Shown here in pieces: positions 1-12,029 of a DNA stretch of 64,000 nt (position 1 is its first letter; the number at the start of each line of letters is the position of its first letter). Source of the stretch: Dendrocalamus latiflorus (Eukaryota > Streptophyta > Magnoliopsida > Poales > Poaceae); NCBI GenBank assembly GCA_017311315.1, contig CM029645.1, forward strand, positions 26,003,627 to 26,067,626, given 5' to 3'. The position numbers were made by a program, and so were the translations under genes. Under the pieces are notes generated by a model, which did no database searches, had not been told where the DNA came from, and was given only the letters and a program-made list of their open reading frames with translations.

Positions 1-284
1 CTGATCCATACTTAAATTAGAGCAAACTACCAATTAAGCTAGATCTAAACCTAGCAATCACCTCTCTTTATTACAAGGCATATAATTAGAACCAAATACA
101 TACTAACCTCTAATCACCAAGAACAGCTAGATCTACAAGAACTAGATCTGCAAACGGTATGCTTTCACCAAACACTCCAAAGCCAGCCAACTCCTTCAAT
201 GTAGCGCAATGAAGGCAGATCTGTCAGAACTCCGCTGGTTAGCCATTTAATAACACGATGTATCCCAGACACGTCCAACCACAA

Positions 285-1757
285 ACCGTCTGTGGTCTTG
301 CACTATCATAGGTGGCTCTCATTAATAACCGTCTATGATAATGCATTTCATAGACGGTTATTATTATGATCCGTCTATGATAATTACTAATCACAGACGG
401 TTTATATTAATCATTGTCTGTGAATAAATATCACAAACGGTTCTAAAGTAAAGTCATCTGTGATAAATATGATTCTAAATTCTAAATTCATTCTCATATA
501 CATAAATGCAAATATTGCAATGACTCAAGAGTAAATATGTATTACTTAGTTGCTTTTTACCGGTCAGCAATGCCGTCATATCATTATACTAAGACCATTT
601 ACATATATAAAAGAGAGTAAATACAAATTCAACTAGTTCATTATATATATATATATATGGCACTCAAATAGCATGACCGATCATTTCTTACAAAAGATAA
701 TAAAAAAGTAGAAAACTAGCTGCTTCGATAGTTTTTCTAGTGTCGGAGGTAGCATGCAATCTTCGTTTTTTAAAAACTTCATAGGCGACGTGGTCAGCAT
801 CAGACGGTTCAGGGTCATTAGCGAACGAAGCCCGAAATACATCCATCCGTTGATGCGCTCATTCGAGTGTCTCCCGAATACCCTCCGACTAAACAATCAA
901 GTCAAATTGAACCCATAGGCTCTCTTCCCTTTCTTGAGGGTCTTGGCAAGATTGACTCGGTCGCTCGCCACCTTGACTAAGCACTACAAGAGATGAAAAG
1001 CCTCTTGGAGACATGCAACGTTGTTGTGGAGTACCATGTCGATGGTGAGGTTAGCCCGTCGGAAGCTGGAGACCAACTAGAAGACGTGGCGGAGGAGGAT
1101 GTCAAGACAGCAGAAGTTGGCCTTCAATTGCTTTGGTAAATCCTCGAACATAGGAGGGAGGACACTGTTGGCACAATTTCCTTCCGTAGCATCCGCTAGT
1201 GTACGATCGGCGAGATGCTCGTCCAGGATAGCCAGATTGACCATCAATACCCGTGACAAGGAAGAATAGGGAACCATTTATTTGTGTTTGAGAGACAAGG
1301 AGACAATGAAGATAGCCGACCAATGAGGTGCCCATACAGGATTAGTCTCCAGTGGCGGACGATCATTTTAATACAACAAGGAATCCATCTAGCTCGTGAG
1401 ACGAAGAGACGTATCTGGGAGACGAAACGATCGAAGTGAGCCAAAACGATAGAAGGCGTGCATCAGAGAGAGGAAGCATATCACGGACGGTTCCAACCAT
1501 AAGCCGTTTGTGATACACAACTACTATATATGGTTTATATTAATGACCGTCTGTGAACTATCACATACAGTTCTAATTAAAAATCATCTGTATGTCTGTA
1601 ATTATCACAGACGGTTATTAACAAGAACCGTCTATGATAGTAGGGTATCACAAACGGTACACGAATCACGCTTGTAAAACCATCTGTGATAATTATAACA
1701 AAGATGGTTTAAGAAAATCGTCTGTAATGAGGCGTCTAATATAGCCTTTTTGTAGTA
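285..1757. mobile_element. CACTA-like non-autonomous element, one end degenerate
   Basis: Both flanks carry clusters of the subterminal word ACAGACGGTT and its complement AACCGTCTGT in both orientations (about 285-480 and 1480-1740). This is the same word that fills the ends of the complete CACTA element at 26214-37905. The right end reads TTTTTGTAGTAGTC, one base away from a proper CACTA terminus. I could not find a matching left terminus, so the left limit is approximate and the element may be truncated. The interior (about 660-1470) is unlike the ends. It holds two minus-strand reading frames sharing the pattern LPPxxExLxKQL (near 735-760 and 1125-1160), which suggests a captured and duplicated gene fragment of unknown identity. 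Confidence 0.6.
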
Positions 1758-3660
1758 GTCCATGATGATCACGCTGACATGGCTGCCATGTTACCTAAAT
1801 AAGCTTATATATGTCGAAACCGTTTCCATGTTGGTGCCAAGTAGGTGGGTAAAATAAACAATATTGATTGATAGTTAGGGGTGAAACATTCGGTTTTACA
1901 TTTTTCCGGTTGAAAGTTGATCAATCTTAAGAGTTCAGTGTTTAAAGTAAAAATATAACGTCTTAGCTCAAATAGAAATGTGTGAGGGCTGACATGCAAA
2001 TATTATTGTGGGTATTCTTGCTCCAAACAACATCAACTTCTGGGTTTTTTTTTTCTTTTGGCTTCCAAAAGTCACTTAAAACGTATCGACTTGTAATTTC
2101 TGCTTATTTTAGCTTTTTTGGGGTTTTTTCTTTTTAGGTTTTCTATTTTCCCTTGCATTGTCTATGACGATATGACATTTTTTTTATTTTTTTCTCAATT
2201 TTTCTATTTTTTCTGTTTTTCTCGGAAAAAGCTCACAGTTAATAAGGTACAATTTCAACTAAAATTCATAGCCTTAGGTTAGACCAAAAGTTAGCTGCAG
2301 GCTTGGAGCACCTAACCTGAGTGGTGTCTCGAGTGGCCTGTGCTTACTTGGAAGTTGAAATCACCGTGAGACGGCTGTGCATTGTACATGCCCTATTTGT
2401 AGCACTCCATTCCATTCCATTGGGTTCCATCACTTGCCCCACTTTTCTTATTGTATTCAATCGCTTTGGAGAAAGTTCTTGCCTACTTGGACAAACGCAA
2501 GTGAAGGATTATAAAAAGAAGCAGCGAGCTCATCCCAAGCTCATCCTGGCGACTTGTAGTTTAAAGCGTGACGAGTCCCAATCGGAGGCGTGGTTAATGA
2601 TAGTAATCCGCGGCACGGCATGTTTAGTTTCTCTTCGTGCCGTTAAACCAGGCAGTGATCATTGTTCCTCGTGCAAAGATATCAACCGATTCAATTAGCC
2701 TGCTCTTAAATTTTATGATGCTATTTTGAGTTTTATACATCAACCAATTCATCAAACTCTTCATTTTTAGCCGAAAGCTATCTGCCCAAAGGTGAATGAT
2801 ACTGTAGTTCAAGGCTTTTGCAGTACTGGATGTGCCTAACTTCAGAGCCTGTTACTCTGATTTGTGCGTGGTTTTTACCGCGGTAGTTGGATTGGAATCA
2901 ATCGACGGACGGGAGGGACCAGGCAGGAAGGCAGTGGCGTTACTGTGGTCACAGTGTTGAAATGTGCAATTCTGGTGTAAGCCAACCTGAGTGCAGCAGC
3001 TAGGGGACAGCCCAATCTTACCGCATCAATAATGTAAGTGCAGGGTGCAGGAAAAAGGAACCCTAGCCAAAACTGCAGCAGCTCCCCCCTTCCCCCGTGG
3101 ACCACCACCACCACCACAACCATCATCATGGTAATCCCCTCCATCGTCGCTCCCACAACCATCATGGATCATCATCTTCTTCACCATGGGATGCAGAGAA
3201 TGCACAAAAGGAAGGCAGAAAGATAAAGGATGGATGGCACTGAGTTGACAACGTTCCACTACCAAGTATGCACAGAAAAGAGCTAGCTACAGTACCAGAG
3301 CACATTGACTGATACATTGTTTTGCACACTGTTCTTCTACCATCACCTTAATTATGGAGAGCACCACCACCAGCACCATTCTTGGATTATAAAAAGCATC
3401 ATCTCTTATGACAACTATAGATAATTACTATACCTAACTTCGCCTTCAAGGAAGTTCAGTTCTTTCTTAAAAGGAGGATGAAAAATAAGCCAGGTAAAAA
3501 AAGAAGAGAAAGGAAAAGGAGCGATCTTAGATGGGACTCGTTTCCCATGTATACTGATCCATGGTGTTCCGACCATGGTGATGACGATCACCCGTGACCT
3601 GAGGAGCTCCTTCCGGTTGGTTGGTTTACTTTGAACAAAGCAGCAGGCAGGAGAGGAAGC
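1758..3660. other. Intergenic DNA downstream of HIPP
   Basis: No gene is supported here. A strongly T-rich tract lies at about 2046-2225. The open frame at 2321-2698 has no recognisable domain. The stretch 3095-3135 is a CCA/CAT-rich simple repeat. The last few hundred bases are probably the 3' UTR and terminator region of the minus-strand HIPP gene, but no polyadenylation signal could be fixed. Confidence 0.5.
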
Positions 3661-3674
3661 GGCTGGCACTCCCC

Positions 3675-5477
3675 TCACATCACTGAGCAACTGTTGGGGT
3701 TCTCGTCGCTGAAGTAGTTGTAAGGCTCCGCGTGCGGGTGCGGCGGCATCGGGTAGGACATCGGATACGGCATCGGCGGCCGCCCGTACCCGTAGCCCAT
3801 CGGCGCGACAGCACCGCCGTGGCCGTGGTGGCCATGGCCGTAAGCGTGGCCATGCCCATTCATCATCATCTGTTGCTGCTGCTGCTGCATCATCAATGCC
3901 ATGTACTGCTGCTGCGCCATCGGGTTCCCGGCCGCCGCGGCAGCCTGCAGCATCTCCGGCCCTGACGGCATGCCGCCGCCGCCGCCACCCTGGTAGAACC
4001 CCGCCGCCGGCATGCCGCCGGTAGGCATGCCCTGCATCGCACCGCCACCGCCCTGCACGTTCCCCATGTGCGGGTGGCCCATGGGCCCGCCCATCTGGCC
4101 CATACCAGGGAAGCCGGCACCGCCCATCATGTTAGGCCTCATCATGGCCTGCTGCGGCGGCATGCCGCCCATCGGGCCACCGACGGCGGGGCCGCCGCCG
4201 GCCCCGCCGCCGCCCTTCTTCGCCTGGCCCTGGTGGTTCCCGCTGGTCGGGGCTCCTCCTCCCTTGGCGTTGTTCGGCTGCCCACCGCCTCCGTTTTTAC
4301 CTCCTCCGCCTTGGTTCTGCTTGCCACCTGCGTCTTTCTTGCCGCCGCCGTTGTTGGCGTTCCCCTTGATCTGCACAGGGATCTCGTTGCCACCCTTCTT
4401 ACCACCATTGCCGCCGCCGTTGCCACCCTTCTTGTCGCCCCCGCCAGCGTTTAGTGGCATGACCATGGGCTTCATCATCATCTTGGGATCATCATAATAC
4501 TCATCGTCAAGGCCTTCATCGTCGAAATCTTCGTCGTCGTCATAGTCGTCGAAGTCATCGAACTCGCTGCCACCATCGTCCCCGAAGTCGTCCTCGGGGA
4601 GGTTGAACTTGACGGACTTAGGATCCTTCATCGGCGCGGCCGCCGCGAATGGCATCTTCGCGTCCATGAACTGCGGCAGCTTCAGCCCATTCATCTGCAT
4701 CTGCTGTTGCAACTGCTGAATCTGCTGTGGCGTCAGCTGCGGCATTACCATCTTTGCGTCTTTGCTGCCACCTCCGCCGCCGCCGCCCCCTCCGCCCTTC
4801 TGGCCTTTGCCGCGGGCGTCCTTGGGCTGGCCCTTGCCGCTGGCATCCTTGGGCTGGCCCTTACCGCCACCGTCAAGATTAAGCTTTTGAAACTGGTTGG
4901 CCACGCCAGCCTTGGAGCCCCAGAGCTCCGCCGGCTTGCCAGCCTTGTTCAGCTTCTTGATGATGGTGGCCGGATCCACCACGCCGAACACCGTCACCTT
5001 CCCCTGCTCCGGGTCTATCTTGGTTTGGTACACACCTGCACATGAATTCAACGCATTTCCTTAAGAAAAAAGAGCACAAAATGGGGGAAAATAAACAAGA
5101 ATAAAACAAAAGCAATTTGCTTAAAAAAATCTTTCCTTTTTACCATCAATCTTGTGGAGGATCTTCTTGACCTTCTTCTGGCACCCATCACAGTGGATGT
5201 TCACTTTCAGCACACAAGTCTGGGAATTTGGGAGAAACAGAGAACACAGGTTTACCAAAATAGCAAAACAAAGAGGTTTCAAAAAGTTTATCAACACCCT
5301 TCAAAAACATAGCAGGAGACATGCAAGGAAACACAGGTGAAAAGAAAAGCAAGCTGCCTGCGTGCTAAAAAAAATGGCAGCAAAAACAAGGAAGAGTATG
5401 GAATGTCTGCACTGCCGCTTGAGTTGAGAAGAAGCAAAAGAAATCACCTGTATCTTGAGGGTTTCCTCCTTACTCAT
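3675..5477 (-). CDS. HIPP: Heavy-metal-associated isoprenylated plant protein (HIPP), 488 aa
   Basis: Three minus-strand exons join in frame: 5448-5477, 5144-5219 and 3675-5035, with GT-AG introns. They give 488 residues. Residues about 9-75 form a ferredoxin-like HMA domain. Its metal-binding motif is HCDGC (C20 and C23), followed by KKVKKIL and a segment ending in KLNKAGKPAELWG. The rest is low complexity: a Gly/Lys/Asn-rich part, an Asp/Glu-rich stretch (about 185-220), Gly-rich linkers, Met/Gln runs and a His/Gly stretch. The protein ends in CSVM, a CaaX box for prenylation; the final Met favours farnesyl. The start MSKEE followed by KIQTCVLKVNIHC matches Arabidopsis HIPP32-37-type proteins. 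Known HIPPs bind Cu, Zn or Cd, or act as membrane-anchored or nuclear metallochaperones or interaction adaptors. The specific metal and partner are not known here. The coding exon is far richer in GC than its surroundings, as is usual for single-long-exon grass genes. Confidence 0.93.
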
Positions 5478-6284
5478 CCCTGACCAACTCAAATGCTGCA
5501 GCCCCAACCACCAAAAGCACAAGAGGCTTCACAGATCTAGTACACACAAGCCTCAAATCAGGGGAAGAACAACAACATGGCAGGCAGGCAGCAGCCATGA
5601 AACATTGCTCTCTCAAAAAAAAACAGAGGGGAGAGAGAGGGTACGAGCAGGAGAGAAAGAAATGCCTTCTTGCTGAAGATAACTTAATGGTCTGCAATAT
5701 AATATCTCTTCATACCCTAGCACAAAGAGTAAGCACTGGTGCTAAAGAGAGAGAAAGAAGCATAGGCTTATAGCTTGTGTGTTTGCAGAAAACCAAAGCC
5801 TGTGGTCCAGAGAAAGAAGAGGGAGGGAGGAAGAAGAGTGCCTCCTCTCTCTACAGCAAACTAATGAACACGGGCACCTTCTGCTTACCCTCTTATTTCC
5901 TTTCGCCTTTTGCCACTGGAAGCCTTTCCCTTTGGCCTCAACAGATTGTGAAATCCGGCTCTTATGAAAAAAAGACTAGCCAAAGAGGGAATTAAATACC
6001 CTTTGTCACTTGTCAGTAAGTACATGGAGACGTTGAGCCTGTGAAGTGCTCGGATGTTATACTACGCTTAACAGTGTCGGTTTTTCTCTTTTGTAAAGGT
6101 GTACATTACATGGAAGTCTTGCTCTCTTGCCAACTTCGTATCAGCCCCTACTGTGACTCCCTGTTAGACTGTACACAGTCTAGGATGTTTTGGGGACGTG
6201 CATAAAACTGTTCATCAGGGGAATATTCCGTTAGTTATATCACCTATATCGGCCTACATGGTGTTCTGAGAGGAGTTTTTTCGC
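5478..6284 (-). promoter_or_regulatory. Probable 5' UTR and promoter of the HIPP gene
   Basis: On the minus strand the leader upstream of the HIPP start is CT-rich (about 5590-5660 and 5740-5850), as is common for grass 5' UTRs. A TATA-like GGGTATTTAATTCCC lies at about 5987-6001, a plausible distance upstream. No transcript start can be proven from sequence. The promoter ends against an inserted element beginning near 6285. Confidence 0.35.
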
Positions 6285-7560
6285 AGATATGGTACTGTTT
6301 GCATATATAATTATGAAAATAGCAGTATACGTATCATATTTGCAAAAAGCATTTTTTTCTATCTGGTGGCTGGACGGGCACGCGCAAACCTGATGTGTGG
6401 GCGTGCCACCGACAGTAGGCAGCTGCCGCGCCGCCACCAGACGACAGCCAGTCTGCCGCCCCCATGGGCAGACGGCAGGTAACGTCTTAATTACCTGCCT
6501 TAATTTTTTTATATACTATTTATTTTAATTTTTAAATATAGCAAATGAGCCCGAAAAATTACGAAATTTTATGTGCAGCCTTTTGACATAACGTACTTGA
6601 CTGTACAATTTTTTACAATTTTATCTAATGTGAATATTGCTCAAAAATTTGTACAATTACCATGTAATATTTGAATTTTTTTAATATAGCAAATGAGCTC
6701 AAAAAATTACAAAATTTAATGTTAAGCCTCTCGTGACAACGTACATGACTATGTAATTTTTGATAATTTTATCTGCTATGAATATTGCTCAAAAATTTGT
6801 ACAATTACCAGGTGATTAGCAAGTGCGGCAGACGTGGGTCATTTTATTATCTTTGCCTTTAATCCGTATTTTGGTTTTTCTTTGCTTTGTTTAATCCATA
6901 TTTTGGTTTTTCTTTGCTTTGTTTAATCCACATCTGAACAAAGCGTAGTGGACTATAGACATTTGGCTCATATCAAAAATGAGCATTTGTGTAGGAAATA
7001 AACCACTGAAAGTGTCACTTACGTCACGTCTGTCTCCCCACGCGCAGTTCACTCTCGTCATTATCGGCGTATCGTTAGCGCGCGCTTTGCTATCACTCTC
7101 ACCACAAATTTCAAGCTGCGTGCACTCACATTCTTGCAGTCTCTTCGCTAACATTCCTCGCCTCGCGGTCTCTTCACTCACACTCCTCGCCCGCGCTCTT
7201 TGTCTGCTTTCTTCACAACCGATTAAATATTGTTTAGTGCCGTTATTAGAAATCATATTAACAGGTAATTTTGTCATATGAATTGACTTTGTTAAATATG
7301 TATGTAACTAGTTGCAGTTATTTAGGTGTAAATATTGTTTAGTGCCTGTCATTTGTTGGCGGTGCGGCAGGCTGTCTGCTATCTAGTGGTGGGGTGGCAG
7401 GCAGCTGGCGTCGGCGGTTGGCCCATGCGTCGGCTTCTGCGGCGTCGCCGCTCGACCACCGGGCGACAAAAACGTTATTTCTGTCATTACATCATGCATA
7501 CCGCTATTTTGATAAATACGGATGTAAACAGTGCCAAATATGCTTTTTTCATTCCTAGAG
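6285..7560. mobile_element. Element with long imperfect inverted ends upstream of HIPP
   Basis: The sequence at about 6285-6365 and the reverse complement of about 7480-7560 share ordered blocks: TACTGTTTGCAT against CACTGTTTACAT, AAAATAGCAGTATAC against AAAATAGCGGTATGC, and AAAGCAT runs. GC-rich GGTGGC/GGCAG blocks follow on both inner sides (6366-6480 and 7360-7470). This symmetry indicates a transposable element or foldback of about 1.3 kb. No transposase is seen and no target duplication could be fixed. Confidence 0.5.
6535..6812. repeat. Two tandem copies of a 148-bp AT-rich unit
   Basis: Units start at 6535 and 6683 with AATATAGCAAATGAGC. Both contain AATATTGCTCAAAAATTTGT and end near ACAATTACCA. 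The two copies differ at scattered bases, so the duplication is not recent. Confidence 0.75.
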
Positions 7561-7584
7561 ACAATGTAGAAAAATACTAGATAG

Positions 7585-7740
7585 CCTTTTGGCTTTGACT
7601 TTGGCTTATGAATAGTAACAGTTTATAGAAAAAACATGTAGAGAGAGACTTATTTGCGATTTTGGTTGATATAAATGAAGTCGCTGTAGCGTGTACTACA
7701 TTCGACTAGTAGACTTTTTAGAAGACAATATCAATAGGCC
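7585..7740. mobile_element. Fragment of the Harbinger-like MITE family A
   Basis: It contains the family hallmarks GCGATTTTGGTTGATATAAA, ATGAAGTCGCTGTAG and ACTAGTAGAC in the usual order. The ends are missing or diverged. Confidence 0.5.
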
Positions 7741-8476
7741 GGAAACTTTGACGTACGGGATGTTGTGCATTACTAGGTAATAGTAAGTTGTACCAACAAA
7801 TATTCTGTTGTATTGTAACATATAATTTCATGCAAGACGTTAAGATTTGGCTGTGATCGTTTTGGCTTCAGCTTTTAGCTTTCGACTTATTTTTCACTAT
7901 TCATAAATTTTTTTCTGAACTTTTGGCTTTTTGTTGAGCTTTTTTGCCGGTTCTTTTTTCCCGTATTTGTTTGTATTATATGTAATGTGCTAATATATTT
8001 TTAAATTTTTTAAATTTAATTATGCTAAATAAACCTCTGTTAGCTATAATATTTTTTCAGTCAGGTATAGTGCTTTTCAGCCATAACCACCAAAAATAAG
8101 CCCAAATGATCACCACCATATGTATACGACAAACCATGCAACATCAGCACAATCAATAGACACGTTAGCTCATTTTTGTCTGGTTGTAACGTATTCCATG
8201 CATTACTTATGATCCTATACGTTATATGTAATTATTGGACAATATCTTTTTACTATATACGACAAAAGTTAGTCAAAGGCGCCAAAAAGCACTAAGTTTC
8301 GTCGAAAATCGATTATAAGGTGGTATAAACCAATGTTTGCCCTATCCATTATCTCACTGCTTTAGGGCATGTTTGAAATACAGGATTTTTACAATTTATA
8401 TCTTGCAGTGGGGGAAATTCTCACTGTGTAGATGGAGCCCTAATATCTAGGAGAGGTGAATGTTGGAATGGATAAT

Positions 8477-8760
8477 GGCTCTCTTCTTTTCGGCTTCTAA
8501 AAACCGTTTTTCTATAGTAACTAGCACAAATAGATGAGAGAGAGAATTATATGTCGTGGGTTATTTTGAGCTGAGCTTATGGCTTATTGTTGTGGCTTTT
8601 GAATTCTGGTATGTTCTTGAGAGGCAGTACGCAGAGAAAAATAATTGCATGTGATTTTGGTCGGTACAGCTAAGTTTGTACTATAATTTACTTGTAGATC
8701 TCGTCTTAAAAAGTACACTGTTTAACGACGAGTTACTGTAGAAATGAAAGCCAAAACTTG
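8477..8760. mobile_element. MITE family A copy, internally expanded
   Basis: It starts with GGCTCTCTTCTTTTCGGCTT and contains the family core (GTGATTTTGGTCGGTACA, ACTTGTAGATCTCGTCTTA, GAGTTACTGTAGAAA). The middle carries extra sequence compared with the 223-bp copy at 20296. Confidence 0.55.
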
Positions 8761-8934
8761 AGCACAAATCCAAAATAATTAACCATAAATAGTTGATGCG
8801 ATCTCACTATACATAACCTAACTTTAGCCGAGTCGCCCACAAGGTGAGTGTGACGCAACCTGCAACTAACTGGCCCACGGGCTTCTCTAGCGCGCCATGT
8901 GCATGCATGCACAAGATCTGTGCTCCGTATATTT

Positions 8935-9065
8935 AAAGTGGAGTTTACAAGTTGATTCAAATATATACTGTAGCGATTTTATTTATATTAGCTAAAATCA
9001 CAATAAATCTCTCTCTTCATACTCTCTCGCACGAATAATCAAAAACCGCAGCTCAAAAGACCAAC
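8935..9065. mobile_element. MITE family A fragment
   Basis: A partial copy, in the opposite orientation to the 8477 copy, with TATACTGTAGCGATTTTATT, GCTAAAATCACAATAAAT and CTCTCTCGCACGAATAATCA. Confidence 0.5.
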
Positions 9066-9581
9066 CCAACATATTCAGCAAACGGCGTTACAGGATGAAC
9101 TCCGACCGTTAACCAAGGGCCTCGACTAGAATTAGTCACGTAAGCAGGGGCCAAAGGTGTAAAAGGTTGGAAGGGGGGCGGTGCACGATGCACATGAGGC
9201 CGGTACAATTAGCCAGTGCACCTTTAATCATCGTCGCCTTGTGGACTGTGCACGCAGTCGGCCAGTGAAACACTAGCCAGTCCTCCAAGCTAGCGTTCAC
9301 AGGCAGCATGGTGGTAGCGTCGTCCTTCTCTCGTGCAACTAGCGCGCGGTAGTGCCACTGCCAGCCGCCCTCGCCCATGCGTGTCAGACGAGAGGGCGGC
9401 GAGCACATTAACACACTCATTTATGGCCTTTCCTGGCTGGTGGACGCCTTCCCGTTCCTTTCCTCTCTCACGTCTTCCTTTTGTGTTTACGTTCTCGTCA
9501 CTCCAACAATGAAATGAAAAAAAAAGGAGGTGATGGCTGTATCATGCAAGGTTCATGCAAGGATGCGAAGTAGTAGTAGTA

Positions 9582-9823
9582 GGATCTGTTCTTTTCGACT
9601 GTGGTTTATGACTTTTGATTAAAATTTTTGAATTTTAGTTGTTTACGGTATAGATTACAGAAAGACAGATATTCACTTGCGATTTTGGCTGGTACAGATA
9701 TTGGGCTTTTAACGTATAGATCGTTTAACTTGCAGACCCCATTTTGAAAAAATACTTCATTTGAAAGTTAGGTACTGTAGCAAAAGCCAAAAGTCGCCAG
9801 CTTGTGAGGTAAAGAACAGGTCC
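9582..9823. mobile_element. Complete MITE family A copy with GTA duplication
   Basis: The termini are GGATCTGTTCTTTT and the complement GAACAGGTCC. The trinucleotide GTA stands directly on both sides (9579-9581 and 9824-9826). A 3-bp duplication and G-rich termini fit the PIF/Harbinger superfamily (Tourist-like MITEs). Confidence 0.65.
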
Positions 9824-9879
9824 GTAGTGCACTTGTAGCCGAAAGCCCGTGAGACGGATCTAACAGATTCGACGGCAAG

Positions 9880-10050
9880 CGCATGTCGTGTTTTGACGAC
9901 AGAAACTCGCGTGCGGTTTTAGCTACTATAAATAAAATCACTACAATATGTAACACAATTAAATTATAAACACCGTCTTAAAAAGATACTTCGTTTAAAA
10001 TCTAGTTACTGTAGAAAAACCGAAAATAACTTTTAAAAACTAAAAAGAAC
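9880..10050. mobile_element. MITE family A fragment
   Basis: A partial copy immediately after the 9582 copy: CGTGCGGTTTTAGCTACTAT, GTCTTAAAAAGATACTTCGT and GTTACTGTAGAAAAACCGAA. Confidence 0.5.
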
Positions 10051-10539
10051 ATGTCTAATATAATTTCTCTCATATAATACTAGCAAAGATAAACTGTGGA
10101 CAGCGTTGATTCATGTTTCGGAAATTAGTCATTTTAGAGAGTAGTGTATCGAATCGATCTATGCGCATCTCGCAATTCATGCAAAAATCTGGAAGCCGTT
10201 CATAAACCAAACTCAGATGTATTTTCTCTGAACAATTTGTTACTTCCGCTAGAGATGTACACGCATGACGATCTCGATCGACCAAATCGAGGACATGGAT
10301 TTGTTCATCTCAGATGAAGAGGAGTGCCTCGTCATGCATGCGCTAGTCTCTTTGATACAGATACAGACATGTTTAACGTTTTCTAGTAAAATAAATTATT
10401 TAATTGGAAGAAATTATTGAACCGTATTAAATATTATCAACTGAACTCTAATTTAATTGGGTCTTTAATTATTATATTTAGAGATACAGAGCTACTACTA
10501 TGTTATGTATTTATATGCAGACCTATACTTGTTCTATAC

Positions 10540-10765
10540 AAACCTAAAGTGAAGATGCATTTAGAAGGTCTCATCGATACTAATGCATCGTTCATCACTT
10601 TAAGTGTACAAGATGGCGAGGATATCCCAATTGGACAGATTATACGAGCATGAGCTAAACAAATTAATCAACAGGTGAATTCGCTTCTAATTAAATTTGG
10701 TTATAATTTATGTAAGAACTGGATACTACCTCATTCCAATGTGTTGTTCGTTCTCAGGTTTGAAC
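10540..10765 (+). pseudogene. C-terminal tail of a Ty3/gypsy polyprotein
   Basis: Plus-strand translation gives a segment resembling the extreme C-terminus of grass gypsy polyproteins. These end with a stretch like RARAKQLN followed by a short hydrophobic tail and NWILP. Here it reads IIRA, a stop, then AKQINQQVNSLL and later NWILPHSNVLFVLR. The internal TGA stop (10653) shows it is not functional. Everything upstream of this tail is absent. Confidence 0.5.
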
Positions 10766-10839
10766 GATGTGAAACTTTTGGAATTGGAGCAATGGAGGAG
10801 AAGCTAATAGAGAAGAAATACTTGGAGTTAAGCAAGAGA

Positions 10840-11990
10840 AGACGTGTTCAAGTCCTCATTGCCACATTGGATCGACCACAAGAGCAATCAAACTCACAAA
10901 GATGCTCTGGACATTCAAACGATTTCAACTGGTATCAAAAACTACCTTCGGATCGGTCTGATCGACCTCAGATGTGTTCAGAACCGTTCGATCCACATCG
11001 GGTGCTTGCAAGACCTTTGGAACATTCGGACTGGTCCGAATGGTTTCGACTGTCCGAGCCGTCCGATCAGCGTTGGACGCTCAGATGCTTCGAAGACGTT
11101 CGGATCGCTCCAAAAGATTGCACTGTCCGATCTTCTACGGACCAACCGATCGCCTTGAAAACATTTGGCCCACTCCAAATAAGTCGTACCATTTGATCTT
11201 CAACGGACAGCCTGATCGTCTTAGAGACATTCAGACCGCTCCGAACGTTCATTCATTCTGTGACGTTCGATCGGTTTTGGATAGTCGATAGCGACGGTGA
11301 CGTTCGGACTACTCCGAACGTTCGCCCTTCTGCATTGTTTGATCAACTTTGGACGGTCGATATTGATAATAACGTTCGGACCAGGCCAAACGATCCTGTC
11401 ATTGGATTGGCTGGAGATGCTTGCAAACATTCGATTGACTTGTAGGTGTTCAAAACAGTATGACCGTATCTTTGACCGTATACCTAGTGCATAAAGGAAA
11501 TAACTTTCACATACGATGTCCGATTGAGATGATCTTGGATTTGTTGAAAAGTTTATTTCAAAGGCTACGAAATGGAGGAGGAATTATCTTCAAAAGCGTC
11601 ACAGATTTTTATTTTTATTTTTTCTTTGTGAGAGCCTGAATCTAAAACACTTAGGAATTGTGTAGGAGACCTTGCGGCCTCCCAATGGTTATATAAGTCT
11701 TGTAATACGTAACTTTTTGGCAGATCACGATTGGATCTATTATTTTCAAGAGATAGCTATACGCTTATTCTTTCTAAAGTTTTCCATCTGATTGCAACCT
11801 AGAGGGAAATTGGACGTTTCTCTACATCGTTGTTCTTGTGACTCTTCGTGATTCTCAGGAGCTGCGACATGTCTGTTTTGTGGTCGAGTATACGGGATCA
11901 CAAGCCTGTGGTTAGACGAATTTTTTTGTCACAGATTGTTATTCTGATAGTGGTTAGCACCATCGGTTCGTCATGTTGCACGGATCTAAG
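10840..11990 (+). mobile_element. LTR of the same gypsy remnant, with internal degenerate repeats
   Basis: This follows the polyprotein tail directly. It holds a degenerate array of TTCGGACCGGTCCGAA-like and TCCGATCG-like words (about 10860-11420), then a TATA-like GGTTATATAAGTCTTG near 11688 and a U5-like stretch with GTGACTCTTCGTGATTCTC. I could not find a second LTR. The ends are approximate. Confidence 0.45.
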
Positions 11991-12029
11991 TTATGATTAT
12001 GATCCTATGTTGTGAAGATTGGGCACCCG

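Noticed and set aside
2321..2698. 125-codon open frame
   Set aside because: No domain, no coding-like composition, no splice partners, and it lies in probable intergenic DNA.
4012..4497. Long plus-strand open frames across the HIPP coding exon
   Set aside because: They are antisense to a clear HIPP exon. Their proline/alanine-rich content is the mirror of its glycine-rich codons.
10675..11291. Overlapping frames of 100-170 codons
   Set aside because: They run through the degenerate palindromic repeats of an LTR and have no domain.
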